This document shows, one piece after another, positions 43,012 to 51,069 of a DNA stretch of 64,000 bases. The stretch comes from JAAFHB01 sp963677935 (lineage in GTDB: Bacteria > Bacteroidota > Bacteroidia > Bacteroidales > Prolixibacteraceae). The notes under the pieces were generated by a model. It was not told the origin of the DNA, ran no database searches, and worked only from the letters and a program-made list of their open reading frames with translations. How positions within the stretch are numbered: position 1 is the first letter of the stretch; each line of letters opens with the position of its first letter. Position numbers and translations under genes: made by a program. The DNA is taken from NCBI GenBank assembly GCA_963677935.2, contig CAXXEH010000003.1, positions 2,108,001 through 2,172,000 of the forward strand. Reading direction: 5' to 3'.

Positions 43012-45618
43012 ATGAAACGAATGATCCTCTTTATTGCTGTATTACTTCTGCTTATTTACCATCCGGTTAACGGAAAGATCAAAGATTCTGTTGGTTCCAA
43101 TGCTGCATCATCCCTAAGAATAATAGGTGATGAACCCTTCGTTTTGAGTTCCGGAAATATCATCTGGTCTGAAAAGCCGGCATCCGAATGGTCCGAGGGG
43201 TATCCTGTAGGAAATGGTCGTTTGGGAGGGATGGTTTTAGGGGCAGTGCAACGGGAACGGATTTCATTGAATCACGATTTATTATGGAGGAAATTCTGGA
43301 GTTTTCAGGAACATAAAACCGCCTCTGACATCAAAAAAATCAGGGAATTAACCCTTCAGGGTGAATGGGATAAGGCCGAAGAACTGATGCAACAAAAAAT
43401 ACCGGCATCGGGCAATGCCATTTATCTCAATCCGTATGTTCCGGCTGGTGATCTCTACATCAATCTTCGGCATGGAAAAAAAACTGTAACAGATTATATG
43501 CGGGTGCTGAATATGGAAAAGGGCATCGTAGAAGTAAAGTACCAGGTTGATAATGTCCAGTTTACGAGAGAGATCTTTTCATCATGGAAATATGGGGTGA
43601 TGGCGACACATCTGACGACGAACCGTGCAGGGATGTTAACGGGAGAAGTCTCCCTGTCGCGACTATTGGATCCCGAATGCGAAGTAACCGGCTATTCGAC
43701 TCAGGATAAGGTGGTTTTAAAAGGGAAATTTGAAGAAGGGAGAGAATTTGCCATCGCTGTAAAAGTAATACAGAGGGGCGGACGCATGACCATTGGACGG
43801 AAGGAGCTGATTCAAAACAAATCAGAGATGCCTAAAAAGGATTTTGGTTTAAGGTATGTCTACAGTACAAATGAGACATTTGGAAAAGATGATGGCGCCT
43901 CCACCTTCTTTGACACATCGGATGAAGTTCTTATACTATTGGCAATCACCGTGGATGATGAATTTGGAAAAGGGGCTGATCTGGTTAGGAAAACGATTGA
44001 AAAACTCGACAAGGTAACCCAAAGTTATGAGTCACTCAAAGATGAACATATCCGGGATTTTCAAAATATCTACAACCGGGTTTCCTTCAACCTGGGGGAT
44101 GAAAAAACAGCTATTCCGACAGATTCATTGTTGAAAAAGTCGGTTGATGGAAATACGGCCTCTCCGGCTTTGCTGGAAAAGATGTTTAATATGTCGCGCT
44201 ATCTGGCCATCTCAAGCGGACGTCCACAACCGGAAGGACAACCGATAAAAGCCCCGATTAATCTTCAGGGGATATGGAACCAGGACCGCCGTCCGGCATG
44301 GGATTGTGATTACCATTTTGATGGAAATGTTGAAATGTGTTACTGGCCCCTGGATATGCTGAATCTTGGAGATCTGATGATCCCTTTAATGGACTGGGTT
44401 GACCTATTGATCCCACAGGGGAAAATAGCTGCGAAAGATCTGTATGGCGCAAAAGGGATTGCATTTGGTATCGTGGCAGACAATAAAAATATCGGCAATT
44501 TCGACAATATTTGCTTTCCATGGACAGGAGGTGCTGCCTGGGTGGCTCAAATCTTGTGGCAACACTGGGAGTACAGCATCGACCTCTCCTATTTAAAAAA
44601 TCACTTATTCCCATATATGGTCGAAATCGGGAAATTTTATGAAGACTTTCTCGTGGAAGACCGTAACGGATTCCTCGTCCCCTCATTATCCGCTTCCCCT
44701 GAAATGGCTATTGCCGGAAGGAAGCACCAAAGTTTCCTCTCTTCAGCCTCGTCGATGGACCTGGAATTAATTCATGATCTGTTCGGCCATCTGATTGAGG
44801 CAGGAACCTTATTAAAGGCAGATCCCCTGATGATTAAAAAATGGGTGACTTTGGTTGGTCGTGTCCCTTTGCCCCGAATTATGGCGGATGGTTCGCTGGG
44901 TGAATGGCTGGAGGAACATCCGATGGCCGACCCCGGTCATCGGTGGAGATCTTTGTTGGTTGGTTTGTGTCCGGGTGACAGAATATCGGTTGAGAACACC
45001 AAAGAATATGCAGATGCTGCTTTCAAGGCGATTCTCAAAAGACATGAAACAGGAAGAAAAATGACTTCATCAGAGTCCTTTGTCTGGGATGCTCAACTAC
45101 TTGCAAGACTGAATAAAGGAGAAGAGTCATATGACGAGTTAGTACGAATGTGTCGGGTCCATGTGCTCGATAACCTGCTCATTGCCTGCAATGACTGGAG
45201 CGGAGAGAGAGGAGGTTTGGCCTGGTTTAAAGGGATAAAATTAGTTCAGATTGATGCAAGTCTCTTCCTGGGATCGGCCATCGCTGAGATGATTTTTCAG
45301 GACCGGCAAGGGTTGTTTAGATTTCTTCCGGCACTTCCTGCTAATTTATCTCAGGGAAAGGTTTCCGGATTAAGAGCAAGAGGTGGGTTTGAAGTTGGTT
45401 TGCAATGGGATAAAGGCAAATTAAATGAAGCGAATATTGTTTCTTTCGATGGTCAGCCCTGCCATATTAAGGACAACGGATTCGACAGAATCACAATCAC
45501 CTGCGAGGGAAAAGTGGCAAAATACACCAGCAATAAAGGTATTATCACATTTGATACTGCCAGGGGACAAAAATACCGGCTGACCTTTTTCAACAAAACA
45601 ATTACCGCAAAATACTGA
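43012..45618 (+). CDS. GH95 alpha-L-fucosidase/alpha-L-galactosidase, periplasmic form (copy B)
   Basis: The 868-residue GH95 enzyme is paralogous to the one at 34544 but has a plain signal peptide (MKRMILFIAVLLLLIYHPVN, then GK) without a lipobox cysteine, so it is likely soluble in the periplasm. The barrel hallmark reads NLQGIWNQDRRPAWDCDYHF, then DGNVEMCYWPLDM, with DGN where copy A has DLN, and AFGIVADNKNIGNFDN where copy A has AFGGVLDNQNLGNFDN. The N-terminal third and a central block are nearly identical to copy A, while the C-terminal third has diverged. The pair probably acts at two cell sites on related bonds. Confidence 0.92.
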   Translation: MKRMILFIAVLLLLIYHPVNGKIKDSVGSNAASSLRIIGDEPFVLSSGNIIWSEKPASEWSEGYPVGNGRLGGMVLGAVQRERISLNHDLLWRKFWSFQEHKTASDIKKIRELTLQGEWDKAEELMQQKIPASGNAIYLNPYVPAGDLYINLRHGKKTVTDYMRVLNMEKGIVEVKYQVDNVQFTREIFSSWKYGVMATHLTTNRAGMLTGEVSLSRLLDPECEVTGYSTQDKVVLKGKFEEGREFAIAVKVIQRGGRMTIGRKELIQNKSEMPKKDFGLRYVYSTNETFGKDDGASTFFDTSDEVLILLAITVDDEFGKGADLVRKTIEKLDKVTQSYESLKDEHIRDFQNIYNRVSFNLGDEKTAIPTDSLLKKSVDGNTASPALLEKMFNMSRYLAISSGRPQPEGQPIKAPINLQGIWNQDRRPAWDCDYHFDGNVEMCYWPLDMLNLGDLMIPLMDWVDLLIPQGKIAAKDLYGAKGIAFGIVADNKNIGNFDNICFPWTGGAAWVAQILWQHWEYSIDLSYLKNHLFPYMVEIGKFYEDFLVEDRNGFLVPSLSASPEMAIAGRKHQSFLSSASSMDLELIHDLFGHLIEAGTLLKADPLMIKKWVTLVGRVPLPRIMADGSLGEWLEEHPMADPGHRWRSLLVGLCPGDRISVENTKEYADAAFKAILKRHETGRKMTSSESFVWDAQLLARLNKGEESYDELVRMCRVHVLDNLLIACNDWSGERGGLAWFKGIKLVQIDASLFLGSAIAEMIFQDRQGLFRFLPALPANLSQGKVSGLRARGGFEVGLQWDKGKLNEANIVSFDGQPCHIKDNGFDRITITCEGKVAKYTSNKGIITFDTARGQKYRLTFFNKTITAKY
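43685..44168 (+). repeat. Near-identical ~480-bp segment shared by the two GH95 genes (copy B side)
   Basis: This block is the counterpart of 35226-35709. Its offset is 8459 bases and I count about four mismatches. The two copies are in direct orientation, so recombination between them could delete the genes in between. Confidence 0.85.
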
Positions 45619-45646
45619 TTAAGAAGCAATTTATAAACTAAGAATT

Positions 45647-47740
45647 ATGAACAAGATTATCCTCATCATTTCACTATTTACCCTGATTGGTTGCAATCAG
45701 GTGGCCAATCATCCGGGCAGTTTAACAAAGTCTGTTAATTCGAAAGATGCGAAAACGGAGAACGCCTTTATTTCATTCCGCATCGGTGTTTCACAATGGA
45801 GTTCAGAAAAGCGTTGCAGAGAACTTTTCGATTTGTTCGACAAGTACAAAGGTGCAACCGATGAGATTACATTTTTCCATTCAGTTACCCACGCTCCGCT
45901 TCCCCTTGATGTCGTAAAAAACCGGACTGCAATTCTAAAGCAAAGGATGGAAGAGGCCCGCAAACGGGGATATAAAACAGGAGTCAACATTCTGACCACG
46001 ATTGGTCATCATAATGAAAACCTGGATAATTCACTCAAAGGTGATTATACCTACATGACCGACATCAACGGGGATGTTTCACATGGTTCCTTCTGTCCAA
46101 ATGATGAAAATATGCGGAAATACATCCGGAGTATTTATCAATTCACTGCTCAGGCAAATCCTGATTATATCTGGATCGACGATGATGTCAGGTTTGGACA
46201 CATGCCCATTGGACTTGGCTGTTTTTGCAACAATTGCCTTCAGATTTTTGAAAAAGAGAGTGGTGTCAGATACACACGTGAAAGCTTAAGGCAGGCAATC
46301 AATGAAGGTGCAATAGATAAAAAATTGAAAGTTAGGGAGGCCTGGCTCCAACATAACAGAAATACCATCTCAAGACTTTTCCGACTGATTGAAAGCACTG
46401 TACATGAAATTGGTCCCAATATTCCATTGGGATTTATGACGGGCGACCGCTTCTTTGAGGGATATGATTTCGACAATTGGGCAAAGATACTTGCCGGCCC
46501 CAACAATGTTCAGGTGATGTGGCGTCCGGGGGGCGGCTATTATAACGATGTCAATACCAGCGAGCTGGTAGGAAAGTCACATGATGTAGGACGACAGGTT
46601 TCAGTATTGCCAAAAGAGATCGTTTCCATTCAGTCAGAGATTGAAAGTTTCCCTTATCAGCGGCTGAAGAAAGCGGCCAACAGCGTGGTGCTCGAAGCTT
46701 GTTCACATATTGCGGCAGGATGTACCGGAGCCGCTTTTAACGTACTCTCCTTTTACGATGAACCCCTTGATGAATATGAACCCCTTGTTGCCCGGTTGCA
46801 GGAGGCACGACCTTTCTTTGACCTGATGACCAAATCGTTGGGGCGTTCGGCAATTACTGGAATCCATACATTCTGGAACAAGGAAAGTTATGTTACGGGA
46901 AAATTGACCGAAGGAAACTGGCTAAGTTCCGGAAATCCGCTGGTGGGACACGACCTTTACAACATCGGGCTCCCGGCATGTTATTCCGGCAAAGGTGCAA
47001 AGGTGACAATAATTGGCAAAGACAATGTTCTTGCCTTATCGAAGGATGAAATCACAAAACTGCTTTCAGGGGGTGTGTATATGGATGCCGAGGCATTACA
47101 GCAGTTGAACGATATGGGATTTGGCGATTTAACAGGATTTGAAGTGGTAAAGTCGGATAATAAAGACAGGATTGAAATATTGACCAACCATCCGCTTAAT
47201 GGAGAATTTGCAGGTCGTGAGCGTGATAACCGGCAATCGTTCTGGAGGTCGCAGGCTTACACCCTCAGAAAGAGCAATCCAAATGCACAGGTACTTTCAG
47301 GTTTAATTGACTACACCGGAAACGAGGTTTCTTCCTGCACAATGGGTGTATTCGAAAACAAATCAGGGGGACGTATTTGCGTATCAGGTTATTATCCCTG
47401 GACTTTTATGGAAAACCTTTCGAAAAGTTCCCAGATGAAAACTGTTTTTCGCTGGCTTTCGAAAGATGCCCTCCCCGGATATATTGCTTCTTTTCACAAG
47501 ATTAACCTATGGATCAGAGAACCGCAAAACGGAGTCATAGCTCTGGCTTTCACGAACGCGTCCTTTGATCCTGCAAAAAATCTGATCCTCATGTTACATA
47601 CGGATTTAGAGGCAATTAAACTATTTGATATGGCCTGCAAGGAAACCATCATCCCGTCATCCGGAACAGACGGACCTTATCGGAAATTTGTGATACCTTA
47701 CGTTGATCCCTGGCAGATCAGACTGGCAATTTGTGAATAA
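45647..47740 (+). CDS. TIM-barrel glycoside-hydrolase-like lipoprotein, family unassigned
   Basis: The 697-residue lipoprotein (lipobox TLIGC, Cys16) has a (beta/alpha)8-like N-terminal part with FRIGVSQWSSEKRCREL, NILTTIGHHNENLDNSL and the acidic strand end YIWIDDDVRFGHMPIGLGCF with a CxxC-type cluster (CFCNNC). It is followed near 430-560 by a Rossmann/GATase-like domain (ACYSGKGAKVTIIGKDNVLA, then LSKDEITKLLSGGVYMDAEAL), as in the trimerisation domain of GH42 enzymes. A C-terminal beta-domain closes the chain. The layout resembles GH42 beta-galactosidase but I do not see the GH42 catalytic motifs. It sits between GH95 and GH36 genes. The activity is unknown. Confidence 0.65.
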   Translation: MNKIILIISLFTLIGCNQVANHPGSLTKSVNSKDAKTENAFISFRIGVSQWSSEKRCRELFDLFDKYKGATDEITFFHSVTHAPLPLDVVKNRTAILKQRMEEARKRGYKTGVNILTTIGHHNENLDNSLKGDYTYMTDINGDVSHGSFCPNDENMRKYIRSIYQFTAQANPDYIWIDDDVRFGHMPIGLGCFCNNCLQIFEKESGVRYTRESLRQAINEGAIDKKLKVREAWLQHNRNTISRLFRLIESTVHEIGPNIPLGFMTGDRFFEGYDFDNWAKILAGPNNVQVMWRPGGGYYNDVNTSELVGKSHDVGRQVSVLPKEIVSIQSEIESFPYQRLKKAANSVVLEACSHIAAGCTGAAFNVLSFYDEPLDEYEPLVARLQEARPFFDLMTKSLGRSAITGIHTFWNKESYVTGKLTEGNWLSSGNPLVGHDLYNIGLPACYSGKGAKVTIIGKDNVLALSKDEITKLLSGGVYMDAEALQQLNDMGFGDLTGFEVVKSDNKDRIEILTNHPLNGEFAGRERDNRQSFWRSQAYTLRKSNPNAQVLSGLIDYTGNEVSSCTMGVFENKSGGRICVSGYYPWTFMENLSKSSQMKTVFRWLSKDALPGYIASFHKINLWIREPQNGVIALAFTNASFDPAKNLILMLHTDLEAIKLFDMACKETIIPSSGTDGPYRKFVIPYVDPWQIRLAICE

Positions 47741-47772
47741 GGATGAAGGATTAAACAATTCAATATTTTGCA

Positions 47773-49842
47773 ATGAGCGTATTTGACAAAAAATCGAACA
47801 GGAGTATTGGGCTAAAAGTAGTGCTACCTATTTTTATTGCCATTGTTATGTTTAAAACTGAGGCAAATTGTCAGTCAAAAACAGTCAATCATTCAAAACC
47901 GGTTGATGTTCTAAAGTGGGCCGACCGACACTTTGCAAAAGGCAAGGTTCCACCATTCTCATTTGTATACGGAGGGAAAAGTTCGGATAGTTTTATCCGA
48001 AGCTGGCAATATCGTGCAGAAAAGCTGAAACCGGCCCATCCGAATGTAGAAGAGTCGGTTTACACCTACACTGACAGAAACAACGGTCTTGTTGTTTCCT
48101 GCACGGTTACCTGTTTCAATGATTTTAAAGCAGTAGAATGGGTGCTGAAATTTTCCAACATTTCCGGAAAAATTGCACCATTGATTGAAAATGCAGCAGT
48201 GATCGATTATTCTTTTGTTTCTGAAGAAAACGGAGCTTTTAAACTTTATCATGCAAAAGGGAGTAATGCTGAGCGAACAGACTTTCAACCTATTGACGAA
48301 AATATGCAGGTCGGTAAGAGCATTTATATGACCCCGTCCGGCGGTCGTTCGTCTGACAATACGGCTTTCCCATTTTTCAATATAGAAACCCCGGGTAAAC
48401 AGGGGATGATGGTTGCTGTGGGCTGGACAGGAAAATGGTTTGCCGACGTCCTTCAGTTGGATGAAAAAACAGTATCATTGAAATCGGGGATGGAAAAAAT
48501 GGGGATAAAACTGTTTCCGAAAGAAGATATCCGTACTCCCAAAATATGTTTGTTATTCTGGAAAGGGGAAGACAGAATGGAGGGACACAATCAGTTCAGA
48601 CAGTTTATATTGGTCCATCATACGCGTAAAATAAATGAAAACCATGTGGAATTGCCATTTTCAGTTCATCTCGCTTCGGGGGGACCACCTCCTTGCAATG
48701 AAAATACTTGCACAACAGAATCTTTTGCTGTGGCAATGATTAATCGCCATAAGCAGTTTAATATGGTTCCTGAAGCGTTTTGGGTCGATGCCGGCTGGTA
48801 TTCCTGCAAGGGGAATTGGGGACTGGTTGGTAATTGGACGCCCAACAAAGAAAATTTCCCAAATGGTTTAAAACCTGTAACTGATGCTGCTCATCAAATT
48901 GGTGCTAAATTTCTTTTATGGTTTGAACCTGAGCGGGTTACTGAAGGAACCCAGGTGGCAGACAAAAATCCTGATTGGTTGCTTAAGCTTTCAGGAAACA
49001 CTAATTCGCTGTTCAACCTTGGTAATCCCAAAGCCCGTCTGTGGCTGACTGATTATATTTCAAGTTTTCTCAAAAAGGAAGGAATCGACTATTACCGCCA
49101 GGATTTTAACTTTGATCCAATGCCTTACTGGGAAGCAAATGACACTCCTGATCGTATCGGAATTTCTGAAATCAGACATATTGAAGGTCTATATGCTTAC
49201 TGGGACAGCTTATTAGTCCGTTTTCCCAACCTGATTATTGATAATTGTGCCAGCGGCGGACGACGTATTGATCTGGAGACTGTTTCACGTAGCTCCCCTT
49301 TGTGGCGAACTGATTACCAATATGGAGAGCCCGACGGTTCTCAATGTCACACCTACGGACTTAATTTTTATCTACCTCTTCATGGAACCGGTAATTTTAT
49401 CATTTCTCCATATCATTTTCGTTCAAACATGAGCACATCGATGCTCATTAGCTGGAATATAAACGGTAAGGAACATTCGTTACCGGAACTTCAAAAATAT
49501 TTTCAGGATTTTAAGCGTTTACGTCCCTATTATTACAGTGATTACTATCCCTTAACAAGTACCGTAAATATGACAAAAGATAATGTATGGCTCGCGTATC
49601 AGTTAGACCGACCAGACAAAGGTGATGGACTTATCCTGGCTTTCCGGAGGAAAGATTGCCCGGTTGAATCGATTCAGGTAAAACTGCGGGGAGTGGATAA
49701 AACTGCGAACTATGAATTGATTGATGAAGACTCAGGTAAAAAGGTAATTCATAAGGGGGAAGAGCTTGGAAATGGGGTTACTCTCTATCTGGCAGAAAAA
49801 CAGAAGTCATTGTTGATCAATTATAAACAAATACCACATTAA
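47773..49842 (+). CDS. GH36/GH27-clan alpha-galactosidase (copy A)
   Basis: The 689-residue secreted protein has a signal peptide ending near TEANCQS. It shows clan GH-D alpha-galactosidase motifs: FWVDAGWYSCKGNW (336-349), KFLLWFEPERV (379-389), nucleophile Asp444 in YYRQDFNFDP, the conserved NCASGGRRIDLET and the candidate acid/base Asp514 in SPLWRTDYQYGEPDG. A beta-sandwich N-terminal domain (about 40-300) and a small C-terminal beta-domain flank the barrel. It should remove terminal alpha-D-galactose. A paralog lies at 51070, separated by one GH29 gene. Its stop is followed by 89 bp before that gene. Confidence 0.92.
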   Translation: MSVFDKKSNRSIGLKVVLPIFIAIVMFKTEANCQSKTVNHSKPVDVLKWADRHFAKGKVPPFSFVYGGKSSDSFIRSWQYRAEKLKPAHPNVEESVYTYTDRNNGLVVSCTVTCFNDFKAVEWVLKFSNISGKIAPLIENAAVIDYSFVSEENGAFKLYHAKGSNAERTDFQPIDENMQVGKSIYMTPSGGRSSDNTAFPFFNIETPGKQGMMVAVGWTGKWFADVLQLDEKTVSLKSGMEKMGIKLFPKEDIRTPKICLLFWKGEDRMEGHNQFRQFILVHHTRKINENHVELPFSVHLASGGPPPCNENTCTTESFAVAMINRHKQFNMVPEAFWVDAGWYSCKGNWGLVGNWTPNKENFPNGLKPVTDAAHQIGAKFLLWFEPERVTEGTQVADKNPDWLLKLSGNTNSLFNLGNPKARLWLTDYISSFLKKEGIDYYRQDFNFDPMPYWEANDTPDRIGISEIRHIEGLYAYWDSLLVRFPNLIIDNCASGGRRIDLETVSRSSPLWRTDYQYGEPDGSQCHTYGLNFYLPLHGTGNFIISPYHFRSNMSTSMLISWNINGKEHSLPELQKYFQDFKRLRPYYYSDYYPLTSTVNMTKDNVWLAYQLDRPDKGDGLILAFRRKDCPVESIQVKLRGVDKTANYELIDEDSGKKVIHKGEELGNGVTLYLAEKQKSLLINYKQIPH

Positions 49843-49931
49843 TCATATATGACACTATCTTTTGCCTGGCAATAAGGGAAAAGTTTTAAAGATGTGTCTT
49901 AACAAAATTCAAGTAAGAAAGGGGTAATAAT

Positions 49932-51065
49932 ATGGTACAAAAAATGAGTATCAATCGACGCGATTTCTTCAAAAGAACCGGACAAGGAGCCATAGCCGCC
50001 ACAGCTCTGGGCGCCTTGGGCGCATTTTCTCCCAAAGCTGACTTGTCAGATGCGAAAAAATCAAAAATAAAGGAGGGTGCACAGCGGTTGAGCAAGGATA
50101 AACTCAAAGGATGGGAAGATTGGGGATATGGAATGTTTATCCACTTTGGCCTGAGCACATTTGCCGGTTGGCTCGACCCTAATGACAGGAAATCCAGGCA
50201 GTTCGAAATTCCTCCGATCAGCGCATATAATCCCGACAAACTCGATGTAGATCAGTGGGTATCTGTAGCCAGGGACGCAGGGATGAAATATGTTGTGCTC
50301 ACGGCCAAACATGAATATGGTCATTGCCTATGGCCAAGCGAACATAGCGATTATACAGTTGCCCAGAGTCCAATAAAAACCGATGTGGTGGAAAAGTTGG
50401 TTCAGGCATGCCAGAAGCGGGGAGTCAAAGCTGGTTTGTATTACTGCTCTTCGGACCTTTATCACCGTTTTGGAAGTTTGACCAGAGCCGATGCCAAACG
50501 CGTTTTTATGCACGATTTCCCAAAAACGCAACAGGAGGATTTACCACCCTATACTACAAGTGTTTATCAGACATTTATGACTGCTCAGATCACTGAACTG
50601 CTGACCAAATATGGCTCCATAGCCGAAATGTGGATCGATCTGCCGGGAGAATTGGGGAGAGGCTATCGCACCTTTTTGTACAATTACATGGCCGAATTGC
50701 AGCCCGAAACTTTCATAATGATGAACAAGGGAACCCCCGACAGTACCAAATATGATTACCAATATTCTTTCCCGTCCGATTTACTCGGCATCGAAACAGG
50801 GATGCCCCCGGAAAGCGGATTCGAAAAATGGCGGACGGTAGAAGGGAAAGAATATTACATGCCAGGTGAAGTCTGCGATCCAATCGGGAAAAACTGGTTT
50901 TACACTCCGACGGACCCACCACGATCGAATCTTGTTGAGCAATACCTTGCCTGCCGCCAGCGGGGAGTTAATTTATTGTTGAATGTTCCACCCGACAGGC
51001 ACGGACTGATTCCGGATGAACACATCCGGGCATTAAAGAATCTGCAAAAAAATGCAAAAATTTAA
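49932..51065 (+). CDS. GH29-like alpha-L-fucosidase with Tat signal peptide
   Basis: The 377-residue protein has a twin-arginine signal (INRRDFFKRTGQGAIAATAL), so it is exported folded, perhaps with a cofactor or metal. It is a minimal GH29 barrel without accessory domains: YGMFIHFGLSTFAGW carries the sugar-binding His, LTAKHEYGHCLWPSE replaces the usual KHHDGFC, and nucleophile Asp236 lies in EMWIDLPGE. NLLLNVPPDRHGLIPDEHIR ends the barrel. Changes in the second motif suggest a specificity different from the canonical enzyme at 23687. The start has an AAGGGG tract upstream; an internal ATG at 49944 (MSINRRDFF) is also possible. Confidence 0.88.
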   Translation: MVQKMSINRRDFFKRTGQGAIAATALGALGAFSPKADLSDAKKSKIKEGAQRLSKDKLKGWEDWGYGMFIHFGLSTFAGWLDPNDRKSRQFEIPPISAYNPDKLDVDQWVSVARDAGMKYVVLTAKHEYGHCLWPSEHSDYTVAQSPIKTDVVEKLVQACQKRGVKAGLYYCSSDLYHRFGSLTRADAKRVFMHDFPKTQQEDLPPYTTSVYQTFMTAQITELLTKYGSIAEMWIDLPGELGRGYRTFLYNYMAELQPETFIMMNKGTPDSTKYDYQYSFPSDLLGIETGMPPESGFEKWRTVEGKEYYMPGEVCDPIGKNWFYTPTDPPRSNLVEQYLACRQRGVNLLLNVPPDRHGLIPDEHIRALKNLQKNAKI

Positions 51066-51069
51066 GAAA

